A stretch of DNA of 64,000 nt from Theileria orientalis strain Shintoku (taxonomy: Eukaryota > Apicomplexa > Aconoidasida > Piroplasmida > Theileriidae): assembly GCF_000740895.1 (NCBI RefSeq), contig NC_025260.1, forward strand, positions 1,220,001 through 1,284,000, given 5' to 3'. Each line of letters opens with the position of its first letter. The first letter of the stretch is position 1. The notes under the pieces were generated by a model. The model ran no database searches. It was given only the letters and a program-made list of their open reading frames with translations, and had not been told where the DNA came from. The position numbers and the translations under genes are program-made. Below are positions 53,832-64,000 of the stretch, in pieces.

Positions 53832-54302
53832 TTCATTATATCCTTAAAATTTACATATGATTTTCGAATTTTTTATTAAATTAATTACTTTTACAATTCT
53901 CTAGTGTAATTATCTCCAATTTAAGAATTTAGTTGGCAATTTAATATTTATTTTATCAGTGATAGATGGCATGGGGGATAGCTGTTATAATATGCTATGA
54001 TTTCCTATATACTTTAATTTCCAGACTCAATTATATATTTTTCCATCTTCGTAATTAAATGGTTTTGCTATTTTATTGTTCTAGTTGTTTAATTTTAAAT
54101 CTAGTGGCTTCAAATGATTTACACATTACACATTCCATCTTCTATTTCTATTTGGCTTTCCTTAGCTATTTTTAAGTCTTAAACACAATTGTATTTAACT
54201 AAAATACAAATTATGAATTTTTATAATATTTTTTTTACAATGTAATTTAATTTACACCTAATATCGCATTGATAAACGACGGAATAAGTTATTATCGCAC
54301 CA
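53832..54302. promoter_or_regulatory. Divergent promoter region between CSTF2 and the RAP-domain gene
   Basis: About 470 bp of AT-rich DNA between two divergent start codons. A long T/A-rich stretch (54150-54260) lies 5' of the RAP gene. No specific motif is recognised. Confidence 0.5.
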
Positions 54303-56218
54303 ATGCCTCTCATTAGAGCCAGAGAGAAGGCAATTCAACGTGGAATAAAGCACGAAGCGGTCATTAGAAGGATAGGAAGAAGAGTACATAAAAGGTTCAG
54401 GTCATGGTCACAACAGCGGTACCACAACTAGTTAACCACTGTGACAAGAAACTAATTGAATAACACTTAGCACGAGGAAGTTCTGGCTTCCCGCAAAGGT
54501 TTCACTGCATACGCCTCTGGATTTGATGGATGGATGGCTGCTATCAGCAGCCGTGCAGAAGGCAGCGACGATCAGGAAGCACGATTTGAGACTCTGGTAG
54601 GAATTGCCCTCGTTAACTTAGTATAGGCATGGATTTGGGAGTAGGATGCTGGAGTTGTCTCACACGCTTACTGGACAGCAGCTAGGGTACATTTACTACG
54701 GGTGCGTTTTACTAAATTACGAGATAAAAATTTATAAATTGAGCAGTTTTGGGAAGAGCAGATTCTTAAAGCCCAGTTTATACGAGGATATGATGAAGTT
54801 CACTGAACCAATGCTCTCGACTCTGAGCAGCCACAGTCTAATGTGCGTAGCCTGGGCACTCAACAGAGTTCAAATACGGAATAAGGAGTTTTTGTCAAAG
54901 GTATGCAACTTAGAGTAGTTTACGCTTGATGCTAATGGCCATTTAGTACTCGTTGGAAGTAGGCTCAAGGATCGATGATATAAGAGCAACCGATTTGATT
55001 AAAATTTGTAACTCATTGTCTAAACTGGTAACCACTACTAGTTAATAGTCATTTGGTTGCTGCTAATGTAGTTATTTAAGCATATAGATTCAGGGAGCAT
55101 TAAGTTAATTGCCAAGGAAACTGATTTAAATTAGGACGGGTATAACAACTTTTTAAAGGAGAAGTTGTCTGAGAAAATGATAGAGAAGCTGGAGAGTCTC
55201 TACGCCCAGGATTTTAGAAACGCAGTCAACCTATTGTCAATGATTCACCTCTATGACGAAAAGACGCAGGTTTATATTCTTTCAAGATTCTCAAAGTACC
55301 GTTTCAGCCTATTCACAGCTACTACGCAGCACTAGCGGCTTAGTAAACACGATTCTTAGGATATTCATCTGTGCCAGGCCACAACACCTGCAACAGGCAT
55401 ACTGCTCAGCTGTGGCCACGAAGGTTCTTTTCCAAAAGGTCTGGGCACAGCTGGATAAGTCAGTCAAGTCATTTTATACACGTTTAAGGTACAATGATGA
55501 CAAAGATAGATAGTTAACAATTAATACCAGTGGTACCAGTAGTGCTAGTATTACCGTTATTACAACTACCACTTATATTACCAGTATTACCAATCCTACC
55601 ATATTGACAATATCAACAGTATGCGAAAAATACAACAGTGTCTGAGAAAGCCATCTGAACTGCAGTGGGACGTTTCTAACACCCTCGCAAAGCTGGGAGT
55701 ACATCACAGGAACACGTTCTACTGGGGATGCTTCTGGATCGACATAGGAGAAATACAAGAAAAATCAAACTGCTGGTTCATAGACGGGCCATCATGTTTC
55801 TACACATCCACGTCCAAATACACAAATAAGACTAAGCTGCAACACAGGTAACATATCTATACACATACATATGTATGCATATTTATACGTATACGTGTGT
55901 ATAAAGTTATTTAAAAACCAATATAAGTAAAATTGGATGACAATACACATGTAGAGTCCTGAATAACCTGGGATGGAACATAAGAAGAGTGCCCTGGTAT
56001 CGATGGGTCGAACACATGGGAGACTCACAGTCAAAAATGGAATACATAAGGTAGAATGAATAGACAGTTCAGAAGAAACTGACGGTGTTTACAGGAAGTT
56101 AAGGGATTCAGAATCACTAGGAGAATTTATACAAGATGACCAGCTTACGAGTCTGGAAGTGAAGGAGAAGCTGGATAAGATCAAGCAACATTATAAAACT
56201 ACGGAGTCGATTGAGTGA
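54303..56218 (+). CDS. RAP-domain organelle RNA-binding protein
   Basis: Ten exons (54303-54418, 54471-54596, 54645-54701, 54747-54900, 54947-55027, 55135-55269, 55319-55488, 55620-55847, 55955-56050, 56095-56218) with matching phases give 428 residues. Residues about 30-260 form helical repeats (LDLMDGWLLSAAVQKAATIR, LYEDMMKFTEPMLSTLSSH, LMCVAWALNRVQIRNKEFLS). A RAP domain at about 305-395 carries WFIDGPSCFY and the WNIRRVPWYRWVEHM motif, with the YIR end. RAP proteins in apicomplexans act in mitochondrial or apicoplast RNA processing and mitoribosome assembly. No clear presequence is visible (the N-terminus is Arg-rich: MPLIRAREKAIQRG). Introns are 33-130 nt. A 55489-55619 intron contains ACC/AGT low complexity. 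Confidence 0.85.
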
Positions 56219-56527
56219 TTCCAAAGAAACAACTAATGCAACTGAAATGAATGATACGTATATGTTAGTTAAGATGTGTATAGAACCACTAGTAGTTAAT
56301 TATTGAATGGAATCAACAGTAACACAAATAGTACTGTGAATAAAAGTGGGAAAAAACATCAAATAAAGGTAAGAATAAAAAATAAATAGTAATTAAATGA
56401 TCAAACAAACATTATGGAAAACAATATAATAAAATGTGTGGTAATATAAAAGGGTATAATGAAAAATAAAACACAGATAAAACACCCCCATGACGTCGTT
56501 TTAAAAGTAATATTTATTTTGATAAAA
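56219..56527. other. Short intergenic region upstream of PSMA5
   Basis: About 300 bp of A-rich DNA between two plus-strand genes. It contains the promoter of the proteasome gene and the 3' end of the RAP gene. No motif is recognised. Confidence 0.55.
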
Positions 56528-57545
56528 ATGTTCGCAACGAGGTAAGAAATAGCGTAAAACAAATGTTAATTCGTAGGAGTGAATACGATAGAGGTGTTAA
56601 CACGTTCTCACCAGAGGGAAGGCTCTTTCAAGTGGAATACGCACTGGGAGCAATGAAGCTGGGAAGCACAGCTATAGCAGTCTCCACGAAGGACGGAGTA
56701 ATATTCGCATCGGAAAGAAGAGCAACCTCACCGCTGCTGGAGTTCGTATCGCTTGAAAAAATCATGGAAATCGACAACCACATAGCATGTGCAATGAGCG
56801 GCCTAATAGCTGACGCAAAAACTCTCGTGGATCACGCGAGGTCGGAATGCGTGAATCACACCTTTGTATATAACGAAAAAATGGGAATACGCTCCTGCGT
56901 CGAAGCAATAGCGGACTTAGCTCTGGAGTTTTCAGGTAAGCAGAAACCAGAACGACATAGAAAGCCTGAGGAAACTAAAACTCACTAACCCATACAATAA
57001 TTTAGATGTGTTTGACACGAAGAAGAAGAAGTCTATGAGTAGGCCCTTCGGAGTGGCCCTGCTCGTGGGAGGGATAGACTCCGAGGGCCCAGTGATTTGG
57101 TGTGTAGACCCCTCGGGAACAATAATCAAGTACAAGGCGGCAGCAATAGGCTCAGCTCAAGAGGGAGCGGAGTCGATGCTGCTCCAGAAGTACGACGAAA
57201 ACATGGAATTCAAAGGTGCGCCATCACGGACTTAGAGAGTTAATTACCACTAAACACAGCTATTTACAGCAGATCTAAGTTTAAAAATGGACATTATAAC
57301 TATATATATGTGGAATCTTCACACAAATTAGTGTTAACCTCCACTTCGTCCGATTCCATAACCCAATTTGTGCAGATGCGGAAGTGCTGGTTCTGGACAT
57401 ACTTAGGCAGGTGATGGAGGAGAAGATGACTCCGAAGAACGTGGAAATGGCGAGAATTAAGGTCGACGACGTCAGATACTGCGAATACGACGAGGCGATG
57501 CTGGAAACGCTCATTTTTAGCCTCCCTGAGCTCCAGGTGGACTAA
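56528..57545 (+). CDS. PSMA5: 20S proteasome subunit alpha type-5
   Basis: Four exons, 56528-56541, 56577-56935, 57006-57215 and 57376-57545, give 250 residues, close to the usual 241. The first exon holds only four and two-thirds codons and is followed by a 35-nt intron. The N-terminus, [20 protein letters not shown] followed by LFQVEYA, is the alpha-5 signature; downstream are [52 protein letters not shown] and [12 protein letters not shown]. These correspond to the seven-subunit outer ring of the 20S core, where alpha-5 has a gating and structural role with no catalytic residue. The C-terminus ends ELQVD. Antisense ORFs at its 3' end are shadows. Confidence 0.96.
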
Positions 57546-57633
57546 CATTTAACCTGGGCGAGACGTTACCAAATTATGCAGCAAATAAATTTAAATAATT
57601 TATTTTTTATTTTTAATTTCTCGTTCACTCAAA

Positions 57634-60613
57634 ATGGGTTGTATGTCTTCTAAATTGGTCGAGGGTTCCGACCTGAAACGCGAGCCAAATCAAAAAAGGT
57701 AACTCAGTGTTCGCAGCTCATGTATTTAGTATACATAAACTATGAATTATATATTTATACCAATAAGTAGAATATTTTGTTAAAATATGTCGAGCGTCGT
57801 TAAAATTAAATACACACACTAGTGGTAGATTCCACATAATTAAACATATACACATGGCCCCAATTAGTTATCTATATATTAGTATTAATTATCAATTTAT
57901 TATTAATTACAAACAATTAATAATAAATTGATAATTAATACCAATGTTCGGTCAAGTAATCGAGCCATACGTGTAAGTGTGTAAATATAACTTTTCAGAA
58001 CGAGTAAGTCCATCCCCGAAAAGGTGTCTGGAACAAACAAACCCTCAGAAACCAGTAAATCTAAGGACAAAACAAAGGATAAAAAGGCAACTAGTGGTTT
58101 TGGAAAAACTAAGTCATCAGAAATCAGTAAATCTAAGGACAAAACAAAGGATAAAAAGACAACTAGTGGTTCTGGAACGAATAAGTCAACCAGGGGATCA
58201 AGCACAAAGAAGTCGACCAGTGATAAAACAGGTAACACTAGAAGTGAAGGTAAAAAAGAGGGTGGAAAGGAGAAGTCTAGCAAATTAAGAGACACAAGTG
58301 CCAGTAGAAGCGCAACCAAAGATAAAAGCTCCAGGACTAAGGACAAATCAACTAAACAGGGGAATAGCAAGTCCAGAATCAGTGGCGACAAAGGACACAA
58401 AAGTAGCAGTGACAAGAAAAGTAAATCAGAGGCACGATCAAATTACGCAAAAAGCGGAAGCAACATCAAGAAATCAGCAAGCTTGAGGGGACCTGAGGGC
58501 AAAACAGGGGGAGACAAGGCCGCTCCCAAGAAGAAGGTGATCAATTTCATTCCTCCGCCCCGAACCAATAAACCCAGAGTCAACAGCTTTGACGAAAAGC
58601 CCATATCACAGGCGAAGAACCTATCAACAAAGAGCTGGTGGGAGGTAGAGTACACAGGCCACTCATCGTACTCATCTGAGCTGAGCTACAAGAACTTCAG
58701 AAACACCAGCAATAACACCAGCAATAACACCAGCAATAACAACAGCAATAACAACAACAGAAACAGAAGTTACAACAACAGCAACTCGAGCAATAACAAC
58801 AGCAATAACAACAACAGAAACAGAAGTTACAACAACAGCAACTCGAGCAATAACAACAGCAATAACAACAATAACAGTAGTAGTAGCAACAGGGCCCTCA
58901 ATAATTCTGCGGGTAGATTCAAAAGGGATGGTGGAAGCCCAGAACGCTTTCTCAACGACGGAGCAACTCTACACAAGTTCCCAGATCAACTATCACGTGG
59001 AAACGGTTACGGTGCTGGAAACGTGAACGGTGCCTACCTGGCGGGAGACAGGGACGGGCTTGTGGACGAGTCTAATGATGACAGCCACAACGCACAGCGG
59101 TTTCAGTCAAAAGTAACCAGCCGTGGCGAAAACGAAAAGTTTAAACCGGTTGGCGACGATTTCAGGAATTCCACGGACTGCAACGTCGACGGCTCAGTGA
59201 AGATCGATGTTCCGTTCTGTGACGATGAGGATGACACCCCTCACGGGTCTCGAGGCGGTTCCAGGAGGGGCGGGTTTCCAGACTGCTCTCCACTGACGAA
59301 GGGGGCCAAAGCGAGGCCCTTCGGATTCCAGGGCGCAAATGACGACACCATTTTGAGCCACTCATCGTTTTCACGGGGCGATTCCTCCACGTCATCTTTA
59401 AACGGGAAGCGCATGGATGACGAGTTTGGCGATTCAAACGCGCTCCCCTCCAGGTCGACAAACGTGCCCTTCAGGCAGTCCCATCAGGGAGAGCAAGACG
59501 CGGAGGACGGTGGCCCACTCGTCAGTGCCAACGCTCCCCCAAGGCCCAAGTTCAAGAGGCCTCTGCCACTGAAGCGAGGCGCTGGAATGATTTACAGGAA
59601 GGCGGTAAGACCCACTTAGACTATTTATGCTACCGTCTCCGCCCTATGCCTTTAATAAACCCTTTGCAGACACCTCTAGTCAAGTCGCCCGAGGTGGTGA
59701 TCAAGGCCCTCGTGGACAGAATAGTGAGTTTGGAGGACTCCAAGTTCAACGAGCACTCGAAGGCTCAAAAGGAGCTGATTGGGCAAATCCTGAAGTCGCC
59801 GGACGTGTTCGCCAGACTCGACGTTCAGGCGGTGCTGAAGGTGGCCCGGAAGATCGTCGAGGTCGCCGGGGGAAACAGGACCAGCCTCGCCAGGAGCTCG
59901 CTCATCTGCCTCGGCCACTTGTTCCGCATCTTCCAGGGCACGCTGAACCCGGTCGTCGTGGACGCGATGCACCTCTGCGCCAAAAAGGGCGTCTCGAGCT
60001 CCCCCGAGCACCTCGTGGTGGCCAGCAACTTCTGCATGGCCTCCATCTGCGCGAACTCGCTTGAGCACAAGGTTGGGTCGATGCTGGTCTCACTGTACCG
60101 AAGGTAAGCTTTAGTCGTTAGAAACCACTGCACTTATCCTGTTTGTCTGCTGCACACTACTGTTGCGCAACTGTACTACTCTACTGTTGCATATCTATAC
60201 TACTCTACTGTTGACGCCTAGTTTAAGTACTGGTGAACTCCTAGGCTACATACGCGCCATTACCTTCCAGCCCTTACTCATTATTGTTTAGCAGCAGGGC
60301 CCATCACATATTGTCTCTCAGTGGCATGGTCGTTCTCGTGGACAGGATGCGGGAGGACATGGCGAGGCTCAAGTGCATCGACGACATCGTCGACTGTGCT
60401 GTCAAGGGCACCAGTACTGGCGGCGTTCCCTCTAGAGTGGCCTCCAGGAACATACTTGGCATAATCGACACTTACTCTGAGCTGGACCGCCACTTAAACG
60501 CCTGCAGGTGCCCTGAGATCACAAAGGTTTTCATAAGGCAGGTGTTGACCAAGTTCAGCGACGACTCCAAGGACGCGTTTGTGGAGGAATTCTCGAGGAT
60601 TGTACCGCTCTAA
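57634..60613 (+). CDS. Dual-acylation-motif protein with C-terminal TOG-like helical domain
   Basis: Four exons, 57634-57698, 57999-59604, 59670-60103 and 60292-60613, give 808 residues. The N-terminus MGCMSSKLV has the Gly2 and Ser6 of an N-myristoylation site plus Cys3 for palmitoylation, predicting membrane attachment. Residues 25-560 are low complexity: first Lys/Ser/Asp-rich, with an exact repeat of KSKDKTKDKK, then an Asn/Ser/Arg tract (58690-58890) with two nearly identical NNNSNNNNRNRSYNNS-type units, then Asp/Gly/Ser-rich. The last 250 residues (PLVKSPEVVIKALVDRIVSL onwards) form helix pairs of HEAT type, similar in pattern to TOG domains of TOGARAM/Crescerin tubulin-binding proteins. 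A membrane or pellicle-to-microtubule link is inferred. Exact 3' splice of exon 4 is ambiguous by three bases. Confidence 0.75.
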
Positions 60614-60644
60614 CATGCTATAAACCATAACTACGCTACACATA

Positions 60645-60750
60645 ACTCCATCACATTATTGTAACTTATGCTCACATCATTCCATCACATTATTGTAACT
60701 TATGCTCACATCATTCCATCACATTACCACAACTTATTATCACATCACTT
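60645..60750. repeat. 34-bp tandem repeat downstream of the TOG-like gene
   Basis: A unit of about 34 bp (CCATCACATTATTGTAACTT followed by ATGCTCACATCATT) occurs twice with near identity and a third time in degraded form. It spans the 3' flank shared by the convergent genes ending at 60613 and 60740, overlapping the last codons of the latter. Confidence 0.8.
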
Positions 60751-62980
60751 TTAATCCATATGAGTTCAACTCCAGTATCCTCCTCAGCATATTCACTGCT
60801 ACTGAGTCCCACTTTTCTCTCGACACCTGGTTGTAGCACACTTCTCTTGCGCCTGACTCTAGGTAGCAAGGTCCAAACACCAACTCTTCATCAAGCTTAA
60901 CTAGCAGCCGTTCCATCCCACTTACATTAACATTCAATCCTCCTGAATCACCAGTCGACTTTACTAATTCAACCTTAATTTTGTTGTCTACTATCCAATT
61001 GGTATCCGAGACCTCTCTAATCCATGGAATACTTCCCACCTCCACCATCCTCTTTAATAATTTTTCATCCATTTTCCCAATGTACCACACCAGCATCTTC
61101 ACCAAGTCTTCCCTTTTAACCTTTTTAATCATTTTAAAAATATATGTCAATTCTTCTTTATATTGCAGGAATTTGCCATTACTGCCACTATAAATACTAC
61201 CTGTAGTATCATCACTACCACTGTTGCTACCACTAGCAGTATTGATACCACTAGATGTATTACTACCACTATTGCTACCACTAGATGCATTGTCGGTGGT
61301 TCTCATTGGAAACACCATAGTGTACGCCAAATACTCCAGCACTTCATCACTCGTGTCCACTTTATGTCTCTTGTATGAACTTATACTTGAATACTCTGGG
61401 CTTTGAACTTTCCATGACTCCGTCTGTTCACCTCCCTTATTGAACACTGCTTTGAACATTTCATCTAATTCTGGTGGTATCTTCTCGTTCCTGTAGCACA
61501 ATATGCTCATTAAGGGCACTAAATTCCCGTAATCGCATATTCTCCTATCTCTCAATGCTATGCTTAGCAACTCATTATACACAGTATTAAAATCATCTAA
61601 ATCGACTGTATGTAGGTTAAATAATGTTTCCAGAAAGTGATCTGCCAATTCAACATCTGCTTCACTTATTCCTTTTACGATTTCCAACAACACATCATTC
61701 CTATCACATCCTGATTCAACCATACACCTTGTTATTTCAGGCATGTACTTAATACTAACCTTATTTGCGCTAATATACCCTTTGAACCCCTCGATACTCT
61801 TTAATACCAGTTTTACATATTCCTTAACATTCGTTTGATTGCAATTACCCTGATTACTATCATTGGTACTACCATTTACCATACTATTTATCAAACTGCG
61901 TGAACAGTTTATATTATGTTGATATCTGTTTAATACTGTAAACAACGACTGCCATTGGTAATCTAAAATCTGACCATCCAATATACCATTCAACATTTTA
62001 GGGTTCAATGTAGACCCTGAACTGTAACAACACTTGTACAGTAACAGCAACTCATCCAGTAATCTACCATCATTGTTCTTTCCACTTGTTTTACTAAATG
62101 CCTTTATATCCGTTTCGACTAGCTGGTGTGCCCGTGGAATCAATTCAACGTCAAAAAACTCTCTAACATCCTTCAGTTTACAGTGCGACAGGTACTTTGC
62201 GATCAACCCTAGTGAGCTTACGTCATACTCGTTTATCAAATTCTGTGTTTTAAAGTACAAACTTCTAACCACCTGTTCATTCTGCCAGTTCAACCTATAT
62301 ATTGCGTATAATGTACTCAATACTTCGTTCGCGCTCATATCCTCAGTATAATAACTCAACTTGTCTGCGATTACACTCATGATCTCCTCGTTGTTTATAT
62401 TATGAATGCTTATCGACTTAAGCACGTACATCAGATCAATTTTATTCATGTTAACGAGCATATTTTTATTCTGCACCAGCAGCCTTTCCACGACGTCCCT
62501 GTTAACACAATTTGACTCCGACAATGCCAATACTATGTTACAAAACGACCTTGCTGTTATCTTTAAATTGCTTAGACTCATTCTCGACACTATTGTACTA
62601 CATAAAGATTCATTCAACTTATTGAATAGCGACAAATACTTTGAAATAATTGCCAGTTGCTTCGTGTTCATGAATTTTACTAGCGCTGAAACTTTACTCA
62701 GATATGCTTCTGCGATGTCTCCTATTTTAAACGGGCCTTGGCACTCTCTACTTTCCCTGTCTTTGTACCTTATCTCCATGTGTGCAATCTCATCATTGGT
62801 GTGTCCCTTAAAAAGTCCATAATACAGCAGACACATGTCCCTTATGCCCTGCTTATCTTTGTATTTTCTATGAATTCCTGTCAAAACATCTCTCCACTTC
62901 CCAGAATCATAGTTATCGTGCTTCGCTAAGAGGTAAAGGCTCTCAAATACGTTAGGAATCCTCTTCACCTTCGTTCCCAT
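60740..62980 (-). CDS. Helical-repeat organelle protein (apicomplexan HPR/RAP-like)
   Basis: A single exon; the first in-frame ATG is at 62980, giving 746 residues (the frame extends 24 bases further but without ATG). The N-terminal 60 residues are basic and aromatic and could be a weak mitochondrial presequence. The body is a series of helix pairs (LAIISKYLSLFNKLNESL, TARSFCNIVLALSESN, KIDLMYVLKSISIHNI, SANEVLSTLYAIYRLNW, SSLGLIAKYLSHCKL), spaced about 36-38 residues, as in heptatricopeptide and RAP-repeat proteins. The C-terminal 150 residues hold a low-complexity Ser/Asn/Gly insert (61190-61300) and no recognisable RAP domain. It is likely to act on mitochondrial RNA or ribosomes, as inferred for two neighbours of the same type. 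The exact family is not certain. Confidence 0.7.
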   Translation of the reverse strand: MGTKVKRIPNVFESLYLLAKHDNYDSGKWRDVLTGIHRKYKDKQGIRDMCLLYYGLFKGHTNDEIAHMEIRYKDRESRECQGPFKIGDIAEAYLSKVSALVKFMNTKQLAIISKYLSLFNKLNESLCSTIVSRMSLSNLKITARSFCNIVLALSESNCVNRDVVERLLVQNKNMLVNMNKIDLMYVLKSISIHNINNEEIMSVIADKLSYYTEDMSANEVLSTLYAIYRLNWQNEQVVRSLYFKTQNLINEYDVSSLGLIAKYLSHCKLKDVREFFDVELIPRAHQLVETDIKAFSKTSGKNNDGRLLDELLLLYKCCYSSGSTLNPKMLNGILDGQILDYQWQSLFTVLNRYQHNINCSRSLINSMVNGSTNDSNQGNCNQTNVKEYVKLVLKSIEGFKGYISANKVSIKYMPEITRCMVESGCDRNDVLLEIVKGISEADVELADHFLETLFNLHTVDLDDFNTVYNELLSIALRDRRICDYGNLVPLMSILCYRNEKIPPELDEMFKAVFNKGGEQTESWKVQSPEYSSISSYKRHKVDTSDEVLEYLAYTMVFPMRTTDNASSGSNSGSNTSSGINTASGSNSGSDDTTGSIYSGSNGKFLQYKEELTYIFKMIKKVKREDLVKMLVWYIGKMDEKLLKRMVEVGSIPWIREVSDTNWIVDNKIKVELVKSTGDSGGLNVNVSGMERLLVKLDEELVFGPCYLESGAREVCYNQVSREKWDSVAVNMLRRILELNSYGLKVM

Positions 62981-63711
62981 TGTACAGAAACCATTCAAGT
63001 TCACTTTACAGAATTAAGCCATTCTCAACCTTTACAATAATTCTATTCATAATATACATCATTCTAAACCTTAATATTCAATGTACAATATTCTCAATTC
63101 CGTATATAGTTCATATAGTCATACACATTCTTCAAATAATAAAAATGGCTTTAAATTAGACACACAATATAATAAATTTTTTATTTTATAGGTTTAAATT
63201 AACTCTATAAATTGAATTTAAGATTACTATTGTATTTTTATTTGTATTTATTGTGCCCAATTTCAATTCTTATTCATACATTAAACTAATCTCCGTACAC
63301 AATTATTTCATTAGATTCCTCTTATTTATAAAATCATTTTAGCATCTAATTAATTTATATTCTGTTTTTATTCTGTTTACATGAAATAACGAGTATGTGT
63401 ATTCTAACCCATATGTTTGCTAAATTAATCTCTTTTAACTTATATGTTATCTAAATTTTACACATATTCATATTATTTAACTAAAATACTCATTCCTTCT
63501 ACCTTTTATTTCGAATTTGCCCTTTTCTTAATTAAATGTGTATGATCACATTCTGAATCAAATGCGTTTAATATTACTTTAATTTTACCAAAATATACAT
63601 TTATCATTAAACATACATGATTTATAACCTGATTCCACTAATTTGCAATTTACATGGCATTTATAAGTGAGTTAAAACATACTTGAACATACTTGATTTT
63701 AACTGAATAAA
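62981..63711. other. AT-rich intergenic region
   Basis: About 730 bp between the start codons of two divergent genes, so it includes both promoters. The DNA is very AT-rich, with poly-A/T runs near 63125-63200. No motif, ORF or RNA gene is supported. Confidence 0.6.
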
Positions 63712-64000
63712 ATGTCGTTAAAGAGATTTATGGTTAAAAGAATAGATAGTAAAAATATTAACAGTGGCATAAATTTAAATGACAAAATCAATAGTAAACA
63801 TTTTAATGGCGGTTTAGAGTGCAAAATGCGAGAAATGTATCATTATCCGTCTCCAGGAAAGCTAGCTGAAAACTCCATTTTGGTACACACGAATGATTTT
63901 GCAAGAGACTTAAGTGGAGAAATAGAGCTAAATGGACTAAACATAGGGTCGATTGAGCATGAATTAGACAATAAGGGGTCCTATGGTCTTACAGAATTCA
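63712..64000 (+). CDS. Start of a hypothetical plus-strand gene (partial)
   Basis: An ATG at 63712 opens a frame of 96 sense codons that runs off the right edge (MSLKRFMVKRIDSKNINSGI at the start). The N-terminus is basic, followed by an Asn/Lys-rich region and a more balanced stretch (CKMREMYHYPSPGKL). The product is not recognised; its length exceeds the fragment. It lies divergently from the helical-repeat gene. Confidence 0.6.
   Translation, partial: MSLKRFMVKRIDSKNINSGINLNDKINSKHFNGGLECKMREMYHYPSPGKLAENSILVHTNDFARDLSGEIELNGLNIGSIEHELDNKGSYGLTEF

Noticed and set aside
1..64000. tRNA, rRNA, CRISPR arrays, transposons or telomeric repeats
   Set aside because: None was recognised by eye on either strand. 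A tRNAscan or Infernal run would be needed to exclude small RNA genes.

Overview
The window is nuclear DNA of an apicomplexan parasite, almost certainly a piroplasm of the genus Theileria. The evidence is a compact genome with AT-rich spacers and GC-richer exons, many short phase-consistent introns (several only 30-35 nt), FAINT-type (DUF529) domains in a secreted repeat protein, apicomplexan RAP and helical-repeat organelle proteins, and TRAP-like thrombospondin adhesins. Two genes near 5-10 kb carry a repeat unit that I associate with T. equi/T. haneyi proteins, so that lineage is my best guess; this is from family memory, not a search. No rRNA, tRNA, CRISPR array or insertion sequence was recognised.

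Layout. 0-5 kb: the tip of a minus-strand gene, an Arg/Ser-rich protein (-) and ribosomal protein L3 (+), followed by AGT-type low-complexity DNA. 5-14 kb: an accessory block with an unusual membrane protein, a FAINT repeat protein, a short membrane ORF, a decayed relative of the membrane family, and a 946-residue secreted protein. 14-21.7 kb: an EF-hand-like protein (+), a ten-exon UBX-like gene (-), and the ribosome-assembly factors RPF2 (-) and EBP2 (+). 22-29.6 kb: a secreted coiled-coil protein, a Trm9-type tRNA methyltransferase (-), a nine-exon palmitoyltransferase with a DHYC motif (-), a CCHC zinc-knuckle protein (-), a broken partial copy of the methyltransferase, and a dense cluster of TTACGATA octamers. 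29.8-34.2 kb: a CCCH zinc-finger protein (-) and a small mitochondrial-type protein (+).

34.4-46.6 kb holds three consecutive minus-strand genes for secreted, single-pass, thrombospondin-type proteins of about 120, 1,780 and 1,426 residues. The two large ones end in acidic cytoplasmic tails with a tryptophan near the C-terminus, the architecture of TRAP-family invasion adhesins. This cluster is the most striking content of the window.

47.9-64 kb: a 78-residue three-exon protein (+), a helical-repeat organelle protein (-) whose ATG is only 21 bp from the stop of a CstF-64/Rna15-like factor (-), a ten-exon RAP-domain protein (+), proteasome subunit alpha-5 (+), a dual-acylation-motif protein with a TOG-like C-terminus (+), a second helical-repeat protein (-), and the start of a further plus-strand gene.

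Taken together, core gene-expression functions (translation, ribosome assembly, tRNA modification, mRNA 3'-end formation, proteolysis, organelle RNA biology) are interleaved with secreted or surface parasite-specific genes. All exon models were built by eye from GT/AG sites and reading-frame phase; none is backed by transcript data.
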